Shown here: positions 43,628 through 53,231 of the stretch, piece by piece
How positions within the stretch are numbered: the stretch's first letter is position 1
Layout: the number at the start of each line of letters is the position of its first letter
DNA from: Gemmiger formicilis
GTDB lineage: Bacteria > Bacillota > Clostridia > Oscillospirales > Ruminococcaceae
DNA: 64,000 nt
NCBI RefSeq assembly: GCF_024462815.1
Contig: NZ_JANGCG010000006.1
Span: 62,001 to 126,000 of the forward strand
Direction of reading: 5' to 3'
Translations under genes and position numbers: made by a program
The notes under the pieces: model-generated
Database searches by the model: none
The model's input: only the letters and a program-made list of their open reading frames with translations
What the model was told of the DNA's origin: nothing

Positions 43628-45960
43628 GATTGAGTGAGTACGCATCTACGCGAAAAACACGCGGCAGCCATAAAATGCCGCGTTCGGTGCAGCAGAGCAT
43701 CCCCATCGACAGAATCTATGCAGACGGTGTTTGGCAATCGGGAAATGTGTTCAGCATGATGTGGCAAATCAGCGACATCAACTACGCCATGCAGAGTGAC
43801 GCGGCCAAGCAGAATATTCTAACGCAGCTTGGCACGGTCTACGCGGGCATCCCCGCTGACTGCTGGATGCAAGTCTGCATCGTCAGCCAGCGCATGGATG
43901 AAAAAGCCTTTGCCCGTGATGTGCTGTACCACCGCGAGAACGACGGCTTTGATGCCCTCCGCGCCGAACGCAACCGCCAAATCAAGGCCAACGCCCGCGA
44001 AAATGGAAATGTGGTGCAGCATAAGTACATCATCGTGTCCACGAACAAACCCGGCGTAAAAGAGGCCCGCGAACGCTTTGTACAGGTGCAGGGGCATTTG
44101 CTGTCTGCATTTTCCGCCTTGGAATGTGCCGTCACGCCGCTGGACAACCGCGCACGGCTGGAGGTGCTGCACAAGTTTTTCCGCATTTCCGAGGAGGGTC
44201 GTTTTAACTTCGACTTTGATAATTGTGCCAAACTGGGGCAGGACTTCCGCGATTCTATCGCTCCGGACTGCATCCGCTTTTGCAAAAAGCATATTGAAAT
44301 CGAGGATTTTTATGCCAAGTGCATGACGATCAGCGAGTACCCGCAGCAGCTTGATGATAAGTTTATCTCCGCACTGCTTCAGCAAGTGCCATACATTGTG
44401 TTATCAATCGACATTGAGCCGGTGGAAACCGAGGATGCTTTCAAAGAAATTGACAATGCGCAGATGAAAACCGATGCCGAGAAAGTCCGTTTCAATAAGA
44501 AATCCGTGGAAAATCTCGACTTTACATCTTCCGTACCGCAGCGGACGCAGGAGCAGGACCGCATCATTGCCAGCATCCGTAAAGAAATGACGGAAAATGA
44601 CCAGCAGATGTTTTTGAGCCTGCTCACCGTCACTTACTTTGCTGACACACTGGAAGATCTCGCGCTGGAAACCGATGCACTGAAAACCACGGCGGCGAAC
44701 TATAACTGCCGATTCACCGAGTTGTACTTTCAGCAGGAACGCGCCTTTAACACGGCCATGCCCTACGGTCTGCGCCGCATCGAGAGCATGCGCACGATGC
44801 TGACAAAATCGCTGACAGCACTGGTACCGTTCAATACGCAAGAAATTCTCACACCGGGCGGCATTTGTTACGGCAGAAACGCCGTGACAGGCAATCTCAT
44901 CATCGGGCTGCGCACTAGCCTTGTGAACGGCAATGCAATGGTTGTCGCTACCTCCGGCGGCGGTAAATCCATGTTTGTTAAGCTGGAAATTTTGATGCTG
45001 TATCTGCGGTTTACTAAGGCTAGATTCTATGTCGTAGATCCCGAAAATGAGTATGCGCCCCTCGTGCAGGAATTGGGTGGCGAGGTTGTGAATATCTCGG
45101 TGGACAGCGCTACGCACTTTAATCCGCTGGACTTCAAATATGATAAGTCAACGAAAATACCTCCCCATGTTGCTAAGGCAGAATTTGTGTTGAGCCTGTG
45201 TGAGCAGATAATGGGCAAGGAGCATATTCTGGCCGGTGATAAAAGTCTGATTGACGATGCCCTTGAAAACATCTACAAACCCTTGATGGAATCCCACTAT
45301 ACCGTGCCATGCCCGACTATCAAGGACTTGTGGATGGCACTGAACAATCAGCGCGATAAACGGTCAAAAGAAATCGCGCTTGCATTGCGAATTTTCGCCA
45401 CCGGCAGTATGCAAGCGTTCGCCCAGCCCACGAACGTGGACATGAGCAACCGCCTTATCTGCTTCAATATCCAAAGTTTGGGAGAGCAGTTAAAACCTGT
45501 TGCCATGCTCTCTATGCTGGAGTACATCAACACCGCCGTTATGAGCAACGAACGCAACGACCCCAAGGCCGCCACATGGGTATACTTTGATGAAATCTAT
45601 CTGCTACTGCGCGATTCTTTGAGCGCCAATTTCCTGTACACAAGTTGGAAGCGATTCAGAAAGTACAACGCCTACGCCACCGGCATCACGCAAAATGTGC
45701 AGGACTGCCTTACCAATGACACCGCCTATGCCATGCTGGCAAACTCCGAATTTGTGGTCATGCTGCGCCAAACCAAGGACATTGACAGCGTGGTGGAGTT
45801 GTACGGCCTGTCCGAGCCGCAGAGGAAATATTTGCTGCTGGCTCAGCCCGGTGAGGGAATTATCAAGATGGGCAACAGCCTTATCCCATTCAATAACCCT
45901 CAACCGAAAGACACCAAAACATACAAATTACTCACGACCAAACCCGGTGAAATGGAGTGA
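43624..45960 (+). CDS. VirB4-like conjugation ATPase
   Basis: A 778-aa ATPase that energises the type IV channel. Walker A VVATSGGGKSMFVK is near 442-450 and VDPENEYAPLVQELGGEVV follows. Walker B-like TWVYFDEIYLLLRD is near 640, with GITQNVQDCL and ANSEFVVMLRQ at the C-terminus. The start is TTG 43624, overlapping the prgI stop; a second TTG at 43630 is possible. Length is normal for the TraE/VirB4 group. The end overlaps the next ORF frame slightly. Confidence 0.93.
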   Translation: MRLSEYASTRKTRGSHKMPRSVQQSIPIDRIYADGVWQSGNVFSMMWQISDINYAMQSDAAKQNILTQLGTVYAGIPADCWMQVCIVSQRMDEKAFARDVLYHRENDGFDALRAERNRQIKANARENGNVVQHKYIIVSTNKPGVKEARERFVQVQGHLLSAFSALECAVTPLDNRARLEVLHKFFRISEEGRFNFDFDNCAKLGQDFRDSIAPDCIRFCKKHIEIEDFYAKCMTISEYPQQLDDKFISALLQQVPYIVLSIDIEPVETEDAFKEIDNAQMKTDAEKVRFNKKSVENLDFTSSVPQRTQEQDRIIASIRKEMTENDQQMFLSLLTVTYFADTLEDLALETDALKTTAANYNCRFTELYFQQERAFNTAMPYGLRRIESMRTMLTKSLTALVPFNTQEILTPGGICYGRNAVTGNLIIGLRTSLVNGNAMVVATSGGGKSMFVKLEILMLYLRFTKARFYVVDPENEYAPLVQELGGEVVNISVDSATHFNPLDFKYDKSTKIPPHVAKAEFVLSLCEQIMGKEHILAGDKSLIDDALENIYKPLMESHYTVPCPTIKDLWMALNNQRDKRSKEIALALRIFATGSMQAFAQPTNVDMSNRLICFNIQSLGEQLKPVAMLSMLEYINTAVMSNERNDPKAATWVYFDEIYLLLRDSLSANFLYTSWKRFRKYNAYATGITQNVQDCLTNDTAYAMLANSEFVVMLRQTKDIDSVVELYGLSEPQRKYLLLAQPGEGIIKMGNSLIPFNNPQPKDTKTYKLLTTKPGEME

Positions 45961-45965
45961 ATCCT

Positions 45966-46400
45966 ATGAGTGAAAATGAAATCCGCGTGCTGTATGTGCA
46001 GCCCGGTAAATACCCGGAGGAGCGCACGATTCCCAACACATTAAGGGCATTGCAGGAGCTTGTCGGCGGTGATATTGAATGTTGCCGTCCGTGGAGAGAT
46101 AGCGTTTGCGTTATCTGCAACGACTCCGGGAAGATTGACGGTTTGCCGCCTAACCGGCTTTACGGACATACAGATTTTCTTGCAGGTTCTTTTGTGGTCT
46201 GCGGCAATGGCGGAGAAGACTTTATCAGTTTGACTGATAGACAGGTTTTCTTATATGAAAGGCTGTATCATAACCCTGTTGTCTTTCTCCCCACGCCGCA
46301 CGGCCTGTTGCCGATGAAATGCACTCCTGAACAATACGAGCAATTCCAGCGCGATGGCAATAAGCTGAAAATCAAACCCATCGACCACGGAGAACGCTAA
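45966..46400 (+). CDS. DUF3846-type protein, second copy
   Basis: A 144-aa protein with RVLYVQPGKYPEERTIPNTLRALQELVGGDIEC, VCVICNDSGKIDGLPPNR and FLAGSFVVCGNGGEDFISLTDRQ. This is the DUF3846 pattern also seen at 16500-16904. Function unknown. The start is ATG 45966 after GGAGTGAATCC; a GTG at 45957 would overlap virB4. It lies within the transfer operon. Confidence 0.7.
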   Translation: MSENEIRVLYVQPGKYPEERTIPNTLRALQELVGGDIECCRPWRDSVCVICNDSGKIDGLPPNRLYGHTDFLAGSFVVCGNGGEDFISLTDRQVFLYERLYHNPVVFLPTPHGLLPMKCTPEQYEQFQRDGNKLKIKPIDHGER

Positions 46401-46495
46401 GAGCATGATTTTACACAAACAAAAGGCGGGGTGTCGCCCGCCTTAGAATCTCAAAAATATAACCTCATATATAAAGAAAGCAGGAGGACACCAGC

Positions 46496-46885
46496 ATGAC
46501 CGAACCTAAGTTTATGACCCCTGCCCACCGTAGGGCATACTTAACCCACCTCAACCGCTGCAAGGCAATGGACAGCTACCACCGCGCACTGATTTACACC
46601 CTGACCGCCGTACCCGCGCTTCGCAACAATATTGACGGCTGCTTCGACTTTGAAAAAGACGAAATCAAGCCGGAATCGCTGGCCGCAGGATGGCAGACCA
46701 GCGGCACAACCAAGCTGACACGGTTTGCCTATAATCTTTGGAATGGATACGATGACAAATCCTGTACACCGTATGACCTGTTCGACTGCTCCTTTGCGCC
46801 GTATATGTACGAAGCCGTAAAACTGCGCTACCCGGAATATACGCGACAGTTGGATGATGTGGTAATTGACGATGCCCGGAATTAA
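46496..46885 (+). CDS. Small ICE protein, DUF6075-like
   Basis: A 129-aa soluble protein: FMTPAHRRAYLTHLNRCKAMDSYHRALIYTLTAVPALRNNID, then FAYNLWNGY and SPYD-like CTPYDLFDCSFAPYMYEAVKLRYPEY. I match it tentatively to the DUF6075 proteins of Firmicute mobile elements. Function unknown. AGGAGGACACC precedes the ATG. Its 3' end overlaps the M23 peptidase gene by 14 nt. Confidence 0.6.
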   Translation: MTEPKFMTPAHRRAYLTHLNRCKAMDSYHRALIYTLTAVPALRNNIDGCFDFEKDEIKPESLAAGWQTSGTTKLTRFAYNLWNGYDDKSCTPYDLFDCSFAPYMYEAVKLRYPEYTRQLDDVVIDDARN

Positions 46886-48545
46886 TGCAAAGCGCAAGCA
46901 GTTTGTGCGCAAAACACTTATGCGGGCCAAGGTGCAGGGCGAACGCACCGCCGAGCAGCGGCAGGAATCCCCCGAAGAATACGCACAAACCGAGGTGCAG
47001 CAGGGCATTTCCGATGTGGCTGCCCGTACAGGCAACACCGCCAAAAGCACCGCCCGCATGAGCTACCGCAAGTTTCGTGCAATGCAGGAGAAGCGGAAAA
47101 ATCTCACCTTGCAGGGCAGCGCCCAATCTGCATCAAAGCTGACTGAAAAAGAGAAAGTCACTGTTCCCACGCAGACCGAGCGCAGGGAAATGTTCAAAAA
47201 GCAGCGTTTCCGGCAAAAGGCCATCGCAGCCAAAACACCAGCGCCGCAAGCCCCTGTGTCGCCATCGGCCACACCGGCACCGCCGCCCTACCGAGCCCAA
47301 ATGCAGCAGCGCTTAAAGCGGCAGCACCTGACCCGCGAGGCTGTGCGCTGCTATCTGCAAAAGCAGACGGCTGCCACAGCGGCGGGCAATACCGCTCCCA
47401 TCGTTACCCACGCACCCAAGTTGCCCACAAGCAGCAATAAACAAGCCACGGTTGACGCAATCAGCCGTGGCTTTCACTATATCACGGCCAAAATCAAAGC
47501 CCTGTTGTCGAAAGCCGTGCGCCGCGCCGCGCAATCGCTGCTGGCTCTGCTGGGCGCGGGCGGCGTGGTGTTGGTGCTGGCGATGGTCATTGGCGCGGCT
47601 GCAGCGGTGATTGGCTCACCCATGGGCATCCTGTTTGCGGACGAATCTGGCGACCCTAACAGCATCCCCGTTGCCGAAATCGTGGCCGACACCAACGCCG
47701 ACTTCGGCGCGGCCATCAATGACATCGTATCCGCCCACCCGGAGTGCAGCGAAACCACCATCACCTACGACTACGAGGACGGTCATACATGGGCAAGCTA
47801 CTGGCCGGAGGTGCTGGCCATCTTTGCAGTACATACCAACCTCAACTCTGATAGCGACGTTATCGTTATCAATGCCGCCCAAAAGCAGCGTATTCAAGAC
47901 GCCTTTTGGGCTATGCACGAGATCACCTACGAGGTCGAAGAAGTAGACACCACTCCCGAACCCACCGAGGACGACCCCGCCCCGGAGCAGCAGACGGAAT
48001 ACATCCTGCATATCACCGTCAACAGCAAAACCGTGGATGAACTGGCTGAGTTGTACAATTTCACCCAAGGCCAAAAAGACATATTGCACGAACTGCTTTC
48101 CGATGAAATGCGCCCTACGCTGCTTGCCCTCTGCGGCGGCATCGGCATCATCGATGATGGCGAGTTATGCTGGCCGCTGCCAGGCCACACCTATATTTCC
48201 TGCAATTTTGGTGACGACGACGCTTACGGCAACTCCGGTCATCGCGGCACGGACATTCCCGCGCCGGAGGGAACCCCTATCCTCGCCGCCCACAGCGGCA
48301 CGGTCATCATTTCCGGCTGGAACAACAGCTACGGCAACCAAGTTTTGCTGGACAACGGTGCGGGCCTGTCCACGCGATACGCCCACATGACGCAAACTGC
48401 CGTTACCGCAGGGAAAGCAGTAACGGCAGGGCAGGTTATAGGGTATGTAGGCAATACCGGCGACAGCACAGGTTTTCACCTGCATTTTGAGGTGATGCAG
48501 AATGGTGTGCGTGTGAATCCTATGGATATGGTTTCCGTGCGCTGA
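46872..48545 (+). CDS. CD1108-like transfer protein with M23 peptidase domain
   Basis: About 557 aa. A basic, coiled cytosolic N-terminus (1-215) is followed by one membrane helix (about 221-245, LLALLGAGGVVLVLAMVIGA), an extracellular linker, and a C-terminal M23 (LytM) peptidase with GHRGTDIPAPEGTPI, TRYAHMTQ and FHLHFEV, the zinc and catalytic residues. It probably opens peptidoglycan for the transfer channel (VirB1-like role). The start is ATG 46872 inside the preceding gene; TTG 46866 is an alternative. It is the last gene of the transfer operon. Confidence 0.9.
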   Translation: MPGINAKRKQFVRKTLMRAKVQGERTAEQRQESPEEYAQTEVQQGISDVAARTGNTAKSTARMSYRKFRAMQEKRKNLTLQGSAQSASKLTEKEKVTVPTQTERREMFKKQRFRQKAIAAKTPAPQAPVSPSATPAPPPYRAQMQQRLKRQHLTREAVRCYLQKQTAATAAGNTAPIVTHAPKLPTSSNKQATVDAISRGFHYITAKIKALLSKAVRRAAQSLLALLGAGGVVLVLAMVIGAAAAVIGSPMGILFADESGDPNSIPVAEIVADTNADFGAAINDIVSAHPECSETTITYDYEDGHTWASYWPEVLAIFAVHTNLNSDSDVIVINAAQKQRIQDAFWAMHEITYEVEEVDTTPEPTEDDPAPEQQTEYILHITVNSKTVDELAELYNFTQGQKDILHELLSDEMRPTLLALCGGIGIIDDGELCWPLPGHTYISCNFGDDDAYGNSGHRGTDIPAPEGTPILAAHSGTVIISGWNNSYGNQVLLDNGAGLSTRYAHMTQTAVTAGKAVTAGQVIGYVGNTGDSTGFHLHFEVMQNGVRVNPMDMVSVR

Positions 48546-48651
48546 TATAGGCCGGTCCCCTCTTTTTTACTTGCGATTGGCCTTGAAAGCTGCAGCAGGC
48601 GCTTTTTCCCTGTGCTGCGCGGGCGCTGCTGCCGTTGTGCCTATAAAACAG

Positions 48652-48683
48652 CACCAGCCGTCACGGAGGCGTGACGGCTGGTG
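48652..48683. terminator. Terminator of the minus-strand cargo operon
   Basis: CACCAGCCGTCACG / CGTGACGGCTGGTG, a perfect 14-bp stem with a 4-nt loop. On the minus strand it is followed by CTGTTTTAT. It also separates the convergent transfer operon. Confidence 0.85.
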
Positions 48684-48709
48684 GGGGTTATGGCTTTATG
48701 GGGTGGGGT

Positions 48710-49201
48710 TTAACCAACGCTGACTTCAAAGGTTACCGTGCCTTTGTAGGTGCCGGAATACACAACGGGATCGGTAATGGCAAACGTAAGAGTTTCGCTG
48801 CCACTTTTGCTAGCAGGCGCGACTTCCAGAACAGTACCATTATCATTAACAGGAGTTTTGTTGGTGCCTTTCGTAACCTTGCAGGGCAGCGTTGCACCCT
48901 CGTCGGTTGTTACATTAAAAGTACCTTTATTTAGCGCAACCTTTACTTTTTTTCCAAAGTCTACAGTCACATCTTTGACTACAATCGTTGCCGTGCTACT
49001 CTTGCTATCGCTATCCAGCGTTACAGATGCCGGGATGGTTACGGTATATTTGGGGGCTACCGTGTAAGTAACGGGTATTGCCTTGCTAGCCGGGTTCGGG
49101 TTGCCGTTAGCGTCGGGTCCAATCTGGTGATCCGCAAACGCGGTGGTTGCGGCGGTGATGGCGAGCGCTGCGGTGAGCAGCAGGGTTACAAGCTTTTTCA
49201 T
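48710..49201 (-). CDS. Small secreted protein with YTVTIPA module
   Basis: A 163-aa protein. The signal peptide ends ATTAFADH (about 25). The mature part is one beta-rich module starting YTVAPKYTVTIPASVTLDSD and ending YSGTYKGTVTFEVSVG. The same start and end patterns occur at the C-terminus of the protein at 49220-51193 and in the one at 52172-52651. No anchor or known catalytic motif. It is the last gene of the TetR-led operon. Family not recognised; probably a structural or adhesive extracellular subunit. Confidence 0.7.
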   Translation of the reverse strand: MKKLVTLLLTAALAITAATTAFADHQIGPDANGNPNPASKAIPVTYTVAPKYTVTIPASVTLDSDSKSSTATIVVKDVTVDFGKKVKVALNKGTFNVTTDEGATLPCKVTKGTNKTPVNDNGTVLEVAPASKSGSETLTFAITDPVVYSGTYKGTVTFEVSVG

Positions 49202-49219
49202 AATGGGGGTTTCTCCTTA

Positions 49220-51193
49220 TTAAGATGCGTTATCAACACTGACGGTAAAGTTTACGGTGCCTTTGTATTCGCCGGAATAGGTTGTGGCGGGGGCGTTAAA
49301 CTGCAAGAAAACGGTTTTATTCTTACCGTTCTCGGCAGTCAATACGGTGGCGCCGGGGGTTACCGGGGTTCCGTTGAGGTTGTTTGGGGTGTCGCCTTTG
49401 TTGGTGACGGTATACTCGCATCTGTCAACGACGGTATTGTTCTTGTCTACCTGCGCGACCTCGAACTTGTTGTCAGTTGTTGACACGGCGACCTTCAACT
49501 GCTTGTCAGTCGGCAGGATGACGCCCTCGGCTGTGACGGTCACGGTGCTGCCCAGCTCCACCGTGGCGGGGATGGTCACGGTGTAGGAAATGCATAGCTG
49601 TTTACAGTCGATGCATTTGCCATCCGTGCCGGGGGTGTGGGCTTTGTATGTGCCGTCGGTGTTGCTGTAGCCTGCGGTGCAGGGGGTGGTCTGGTATACC
49701 TTGTCGCCGCCCAGTTTCGGGTAGTCGTCTTCACCGATCTTCTGCCCCCAAACCTGCTCAGCAGGTGTGCCCTCTGTTGTTGCATCGTTTATCGCTTTTT
49801 GCAGCAGGTAAGCCACCTCGCCGCTTTTGAACTCGGCTGCGGTTTTTGAAGTGCCGCTGTCAGCAGTCGTTGCACCTGTATCAAGGTAATAGCAATTACG
49901 CACAGTGCCGCTGTAGTTCAGACCGCACACGCCGCCGACCTTCGTTGTGCCGGAAACCGTGCCGATGTTATAGCATTCTTGCAAGGTGCTTTCGGCGTTC
50001 TGACCGCACACGCCGCCGACATTTTCTGTGCCGGTAACCGTACCGGTGTTATAGCTTTTTTCCAAGGTGCTGCCGTTGTTGATCAGGCCGCACACGCCGC
50101 CGACATAAAATCCGGCGGAAACCGTACCGGAGTTATAGCATCCATCCACAGTGCCGCTGTCGTTCTTACCGCACACGCCGCCGACATTCGTTGTGCCGGA
50201 AACCGTACCGGTGTTGTGGCAATCCTGTAAGGTACCGCCCTTGTTCCACCCGCAGATGCCACCGACAAACTCGTTTCCGCGCACATAGGAATCCGCGAGG
50301 GTGACATTTTTCACGGTGCCGGTTGCGGTGCCGGTTTTGCCAATGTAGCCGAACAAACCAACGTTGCTCGTATTGCCATCAATGTACAGCCCGCGGATGG
50401 TGTAGCCGCCGCCGTCAAAGGTGCCTGTAAACGGATCGGTGTTTGTGCCAATGGGCGTCCACGATTTGAGGCTGCTGGGGTCGGAAATCAAGCTGCCGTC
50501 GTCGTTTAATACTTTGTTGTTGACGGTGATGTCCTTCGTCAGCTTGGCATTGACGTTCTTTGCAGCTGGCGTTGCCAGCCAGTATAGGTCGTCTACGCTG
50601 TCGATAACATACCACTCGCCTTCTTTGGTGGGTTCGGGGTAGTTATCCAGCGTTTCCACCGCATCGGCAGGGGCTTCGCCCCACAGCGCCAGCAGCGCGT
50701 TGGCGGCGGCGTCATAGCGCGCAAAATCCAGCCCTGCCAATTGTTCATCGGTAAGGCTTTCTTTGGCATCGTCAATGTCGGTCAGCGCCTGTTCCACTGC
50801 CTCGGCGTTGTCCTCCGTCACTTCGTCCGGCAGGGCGTCGATCATCGCCTGCACCTCTGCCGCAGGGTCGGGGGCTGCCGTGGGTTCCGCAGACGGCTCC
50901 GGGGCAGACGTTGCCGCGGCGTCCGGCGCAGGCGTTTCCTCTGGCGCCGGTGTGGCGGTTGGCTCTGCCGTGGGCTCCGGGGTCGGTGCTGCCGTGGGGG
51001 CAGGCTCTGCCGTGGGGACAGGTTCTTCCACAAGGGCAGGCTCTTCCGTGGGGGCTGGGTCGAGGTTTTCCTGCACGGTGCTTACCTGCGGCGTTTGCGG
51101 CAGGCTCTCGTCCAGCGCCAAAACGCCCAAGGGGCTAAGCTGCAGCAGCAAAGCCACGCTCAGCACGGATGCAAGTATCCGCTTTGCTTTCAT
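49220..51193 (-). CDS. Secreted GLUG-repeat protein with C-terminal YTVTIPA module
   Basis: A 657-aa protein. Signal peptide (1-27, ending GVLALDES), then a long Pro/Ala/Glu/Thr spacer (about 45-115) and a helical segment (VQAMIDALPDEVTEDNAEAVEQAL) like one in the protein at 53218-53925. Five or six GLUG-type repeats follow (about 250-445; VGGVCG.N..GT...CYNTGTVSGT). A CxxC-bearing stretch (TPGTDGKCIDCKQLC) leads into the YTVTIPATVELG module ending YSGEYKGTVNFTVSV. No LPxTG anchor, so it is released or held through the other operon products. AGGAGGACCAA precedes the ATG. Confidence 0.8.
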   Translation of the reverse strand: MKAKRILASVLSVALLLQLSPLGVLALDESLPQTPQVSTVQENLDPAPTEEPALVEEPVPTAEPAPTAAPTPEPTAEPTATPAPEETPAPDAAATSAPEPSAEPTAAPDPAAEVQAMIDALPDEVTEDNAEAVEQALTDIDDAKESLTDEQLAGLDFARYDAAANALLALWGEAPADAVETLDNYPEPTKEGEWYVIDSVDDLYWLATPAAKNVNAKLTKDITVNNKVLNDDGSLISDPSSLKSWTPIGTNTDPFTGTFDGGGYTIRGLYIDGNTSNVGLFGYIGKTGTATGTVKNVTLADSYVRGNEFVGGICGWNKGGTLQDCHNTGTVSGTTNVGGVCGKNDSGTVDGCYNSGTVSAGFYVGGVCGLINNGSTLEKSYNTGTVTGTENVGGVCGQNAESTLQECYNIGTVSGTTKVGGVCGLNYSGTVRNCYYLDTGATTADSGTSKTAAEFKSGEVAYLLQKAINDATTEGTPAEQVWGQKIGEDDYPKLGGDKVYQTTPCTAGYSNTDGTYKAHTPGTDGKCIDCKQLCISYTVTIPATVELGSTVTVTAEGVILPTDKQLKVAVSTTDNKFEVAQVDKNNTVVDRCEYTVTNKGDTPNNLNGTPVTPGATVLTAENGKNKTVFLQFNAPATTYSGEYKGTVNFTVSVDNAS

Positions 51194-51259
51194 TTGGTCC
51201 TCCTTATGTATAGGAAACAGCCGGGATGGTCAAAGCCGCCCAGCTTTAAGGCAGTGCAG

Positions 51260-52156
51260 TTACTTTTTTCCTTTTTTGCGCCACAATACCACAAACAGCA
51301 CGGCGGAGCACAGCGCCAGCACCAACAAAAGCGCGGGCCGGGCGGCATCGCCGGTTTGCGGGATACGGAATGTGGGCGCGGTGGTCTGTGCCGGGGGCGT
51401 GGTGGGCGGCGTTTTACCGGCAGGCGTTTGCGCGCTTACCGGCGCGGGAATTGTGCTGGCCTGCAGCGGGGTCAACAGACCGTTGTCCTCAAGCTGCAGC
51501 ACCAGATCTACACCGATGCCGCTTTTGTCCACATATATGACCTGCGCACCGCCGCTTACGCTGAGGTAGGTGGTTACGTCCTCGGTCAGATAGAACGCCA
51601 TGTACCCCACGACCTTGCCGTTTTCCAGCGCGGTCATGGTGTGGTGGCCGGTTTCGACATCGTCAAAGCGGAAGCTGCCGTCACTGCCGGTGACACAGGT
51701 TTTTAGGGTGGAGCGCAGCTCCAGCGTGACACCGGAAACGGGCGCACCGTTGCGCGTTACCTTACCCTGCACGATGTAGCGGTCACCATAAACGGGCGCT
51801 GCTGCGCCGGTTTCGATTTGCAGGGTCAAATCCTCATACACGGCGGGCAGCGTGTAATAGCCGCCCTGCACGGAGCCGGTGACATCCGCCCCGTTGACCA
51901 GCAAACGGGTAAGCACCCTGCCGGAATCCGGGCGGACAAGCAGCTGCGGCTGGCTGAGGCGCTCAACCGTGAAGGCCGTGCCGGGCTGGCCGTTGCAGAA
52001 CACGGCGGCACCGTCTGCCTGTGCCACGGTAATGGTGTGCGTGCTGGGCACTGTGGTGGTGATTTTTGCCGTGTTGTCGTTGTTATCCGCAAAGACGGGC
52101 AGGCAAAAGCCGAAAACCAGTGCAAGCGCGCATAGCAGACCTGCTAACTTTTTCAC
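51260..52156 (-). CDS. Sortase-anchored surface protein with Cna-B-like domain
   Basis: About 298 aa. The signal peptide MKKLAGLLCALALVFGFCLP ends near FADN. The mature part includes a carboxypeptidase-regulatory-like module (VQGKVTRNGAPVSGVTLEL..TCVTGSDGSFRFDDVETGHHTM). A Pro/Thr linker with the sorting signal IPQTGDAARP, a TM helix and KKGKK end the protein. The start is set at GTG 52156, 5 nt after AGGTGA; ATG 52162 overlaps that ribosome site. It could be the wall anchor for the small YTVTIPA proteins of the same operon. Confidence 0.8.
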   Translation of the reverse strand: MKKLAGLLCALALVFGFCLPVFADNNDNTAKITTTVPSTHTITVAQADGAAVFCNGQPGTAFTVERLSQPQLLVRPDSGRVLTRLLVNGADVTGSVQGGYYTLPAVYEDLTLQIETGAAAPVYGDRYIVQGKVTRNGAPVSGVTLELRSTLKTCVTGSDGSFRFDDVETGHHTMTALENGKVVGYMAFYLTEDVTTYLSVSGGAQVIYVDKSGIGVDLVLQLEDNGLLTPLQASTIPAPVSAQTPAGKTPPTTPPAQTTAPTFRIPQTGDAARPALLLVLALCSAVLFVVLWRKKGKK

Positions 52157-52171
52157 AGACATCACCTCACT

Positions 52172-52651
52172 TTACTGGTAGCGGATTTCGAAGGTTACAG
52201 AGCCCTCGTACTTGCCAGCGGGAACGGTTTTCCAAGCGTTTTCGTCAATATGTACGCTGAGTTGGACTTCTTCGCCTGCCTTGGTAAATTCGACAGAGGT
52301 GAATTCGGCACCGTCTTTGCGCAGGGTAAAGGGAATCGTATGGGCTGGTTTTGCGGAATCGTGCAGCGGGGTCACCGCTGCGGAAACCGTAATTTTATGG
52401 TTGAGTTCCAGCTGGGCTGCATCAAGGCGCAGGGTGCCTTTCAAGTTGGTGTCGGCGCCGGTGCTGTTGAAGGGAATGTCTGTTGCAGCCGGAATTGTTA
52501 CCGTGTAAGAGGGGGCAATGGTAAAGGTGACCGTGGTATCGCAGCTTTTGGGGTCGGATTCCTGTGTAATCTGATTGTTATCCGCCATTGCCGGTGCAGC
52601 GCACACAGCAGCCATAGCCAAAGCCAAAACAAAAGATGCAAGTTTTTTCAT
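52172..52651 (-). CDS. Small secreted protein with YTVTIPA module
   Basis: A 159-aa protein: signal peptide (ending CAAPAMADN, about 23), then TVTFTIAPSYTVTIPAATDIPFN and a C-terminus GKYEGSVTFEIRY. It has the same architecture as the protein at 48710-49201 but with little identity in between, so the shared ends define the module. No anchor. GGAGTAACCCC precedes the ATG. It is 16 nt upstream of the anchored protein gene, so the two are co-transcribed. Confidence 0.7.
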   Translation of the reverse strand: MKKLASFVLALAMAAVCAAPAMADNNQITQESDPKSCDTTVTFTIAPSYTVTIPAATDIPFNSTGADTNLKGTLRLDAAQLELNHKITVSAAVTPLHDSAKPAHTIPFTLRKDGAEFTSVEFTKAGEEVQLSVHIDENAWKTVPAGKYEGSVTFEIRYQ

Positions 52652-52703
52652 GGGGTTACTCCTATTCTATAACGGTTTGTTGAACAGCTTGTACCGCTGT
52701 GTG

Positions 52704-53231
52704 TTACTGTACGTCCAGCACGGTCACAACATTTGCCCCGTTCATGGCGCTGCCGTCCTGCAGCGAGGCCGTTGTGATGCGCAGCTCCGCATTGTACTGC
52801 CCGGCTGGCAGGGCGCGGTTCAGCGTGATGTTAGTAATCATCTGCCCCGGCTCGACCTGCTTGGAGGTGTAAAGCACCTCGTCGGTGTCGGTCAGCACCA
52901 GTTCAAAGGTGAAATAGCAGGGGTTGCCCTCGGGGTTCAGCAGCGCGACTTCCGCGTCCTGTTTGTTTGCGGGCAGGCTGATGGACGGATACCCCGGTAT
53001 CTTGATGCCCACCGCCTCGCCGTTGCTTTCGGGGGTCTTGTCCGGTAGGGTGTCGCCGCTCCACGCGCTTGTGCCCTCCTGCAAATCCGGCGTAAAGCCG
53101 CTTTCTGCCTGCGTGGGGCGCTGCTGTAAGCCAAACAGCACCGCCGCCGTAATAACGATTACCGCAGCCACCACACCGATAACAATGTGAATCGGCTTTA
53201 AGGTGATTCCGTTTTTCTCATGTCTGCTCAT
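52704..53231 (-). CDS. Membrane-anchored extracellular protein of unknown family
   Basis: A 175-aa protein: short basic N-terminus (MSRHEKNGITLKP), one membrane helix (IHIVIGVVAAVIVITAAVLF, about 14-33), then an extracellular beta domain. Recognisable pieces are GYPSISLPANKQDAEVALLNPEGNPCYFTFEL, EVLYTSKQVEPGQMITNITL and LPAGQYNAELRI. It resembles single-pass assembly or receptor proteins but no family is recognised. The start ATG 53231 overlaps the end of the truncated gene upstream, and its ribosome site GGAAAGGAC lies in that gene's last codons. It probably works with the secreted YTVTIPA proteins. Confidence 0.65.
   Translation of the reverse strand: MSRHEKNGITLKPIHIVIGVVAAVIVITAAVLFGLQQRPTQAESGFTPDLQEGTSAWSGDTLPDKTPESNGEAVGIKIPGYPSISLPANKQDAEVALLNPEGNPCYFTFELVLTDTDEVLYTSKQVEPGQMITNITLNRALPAGQYNAELRITTASLQDGSAMNGANVVTVLDVQ

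Noticed and set aside
50741..51706. Plus-strand ORFs of 321 and 268 codons
   Set aside because: Antisense of the Pro/Ala/Thr-rich spacers of the surface proteins; no ribosome site, composition-driven.
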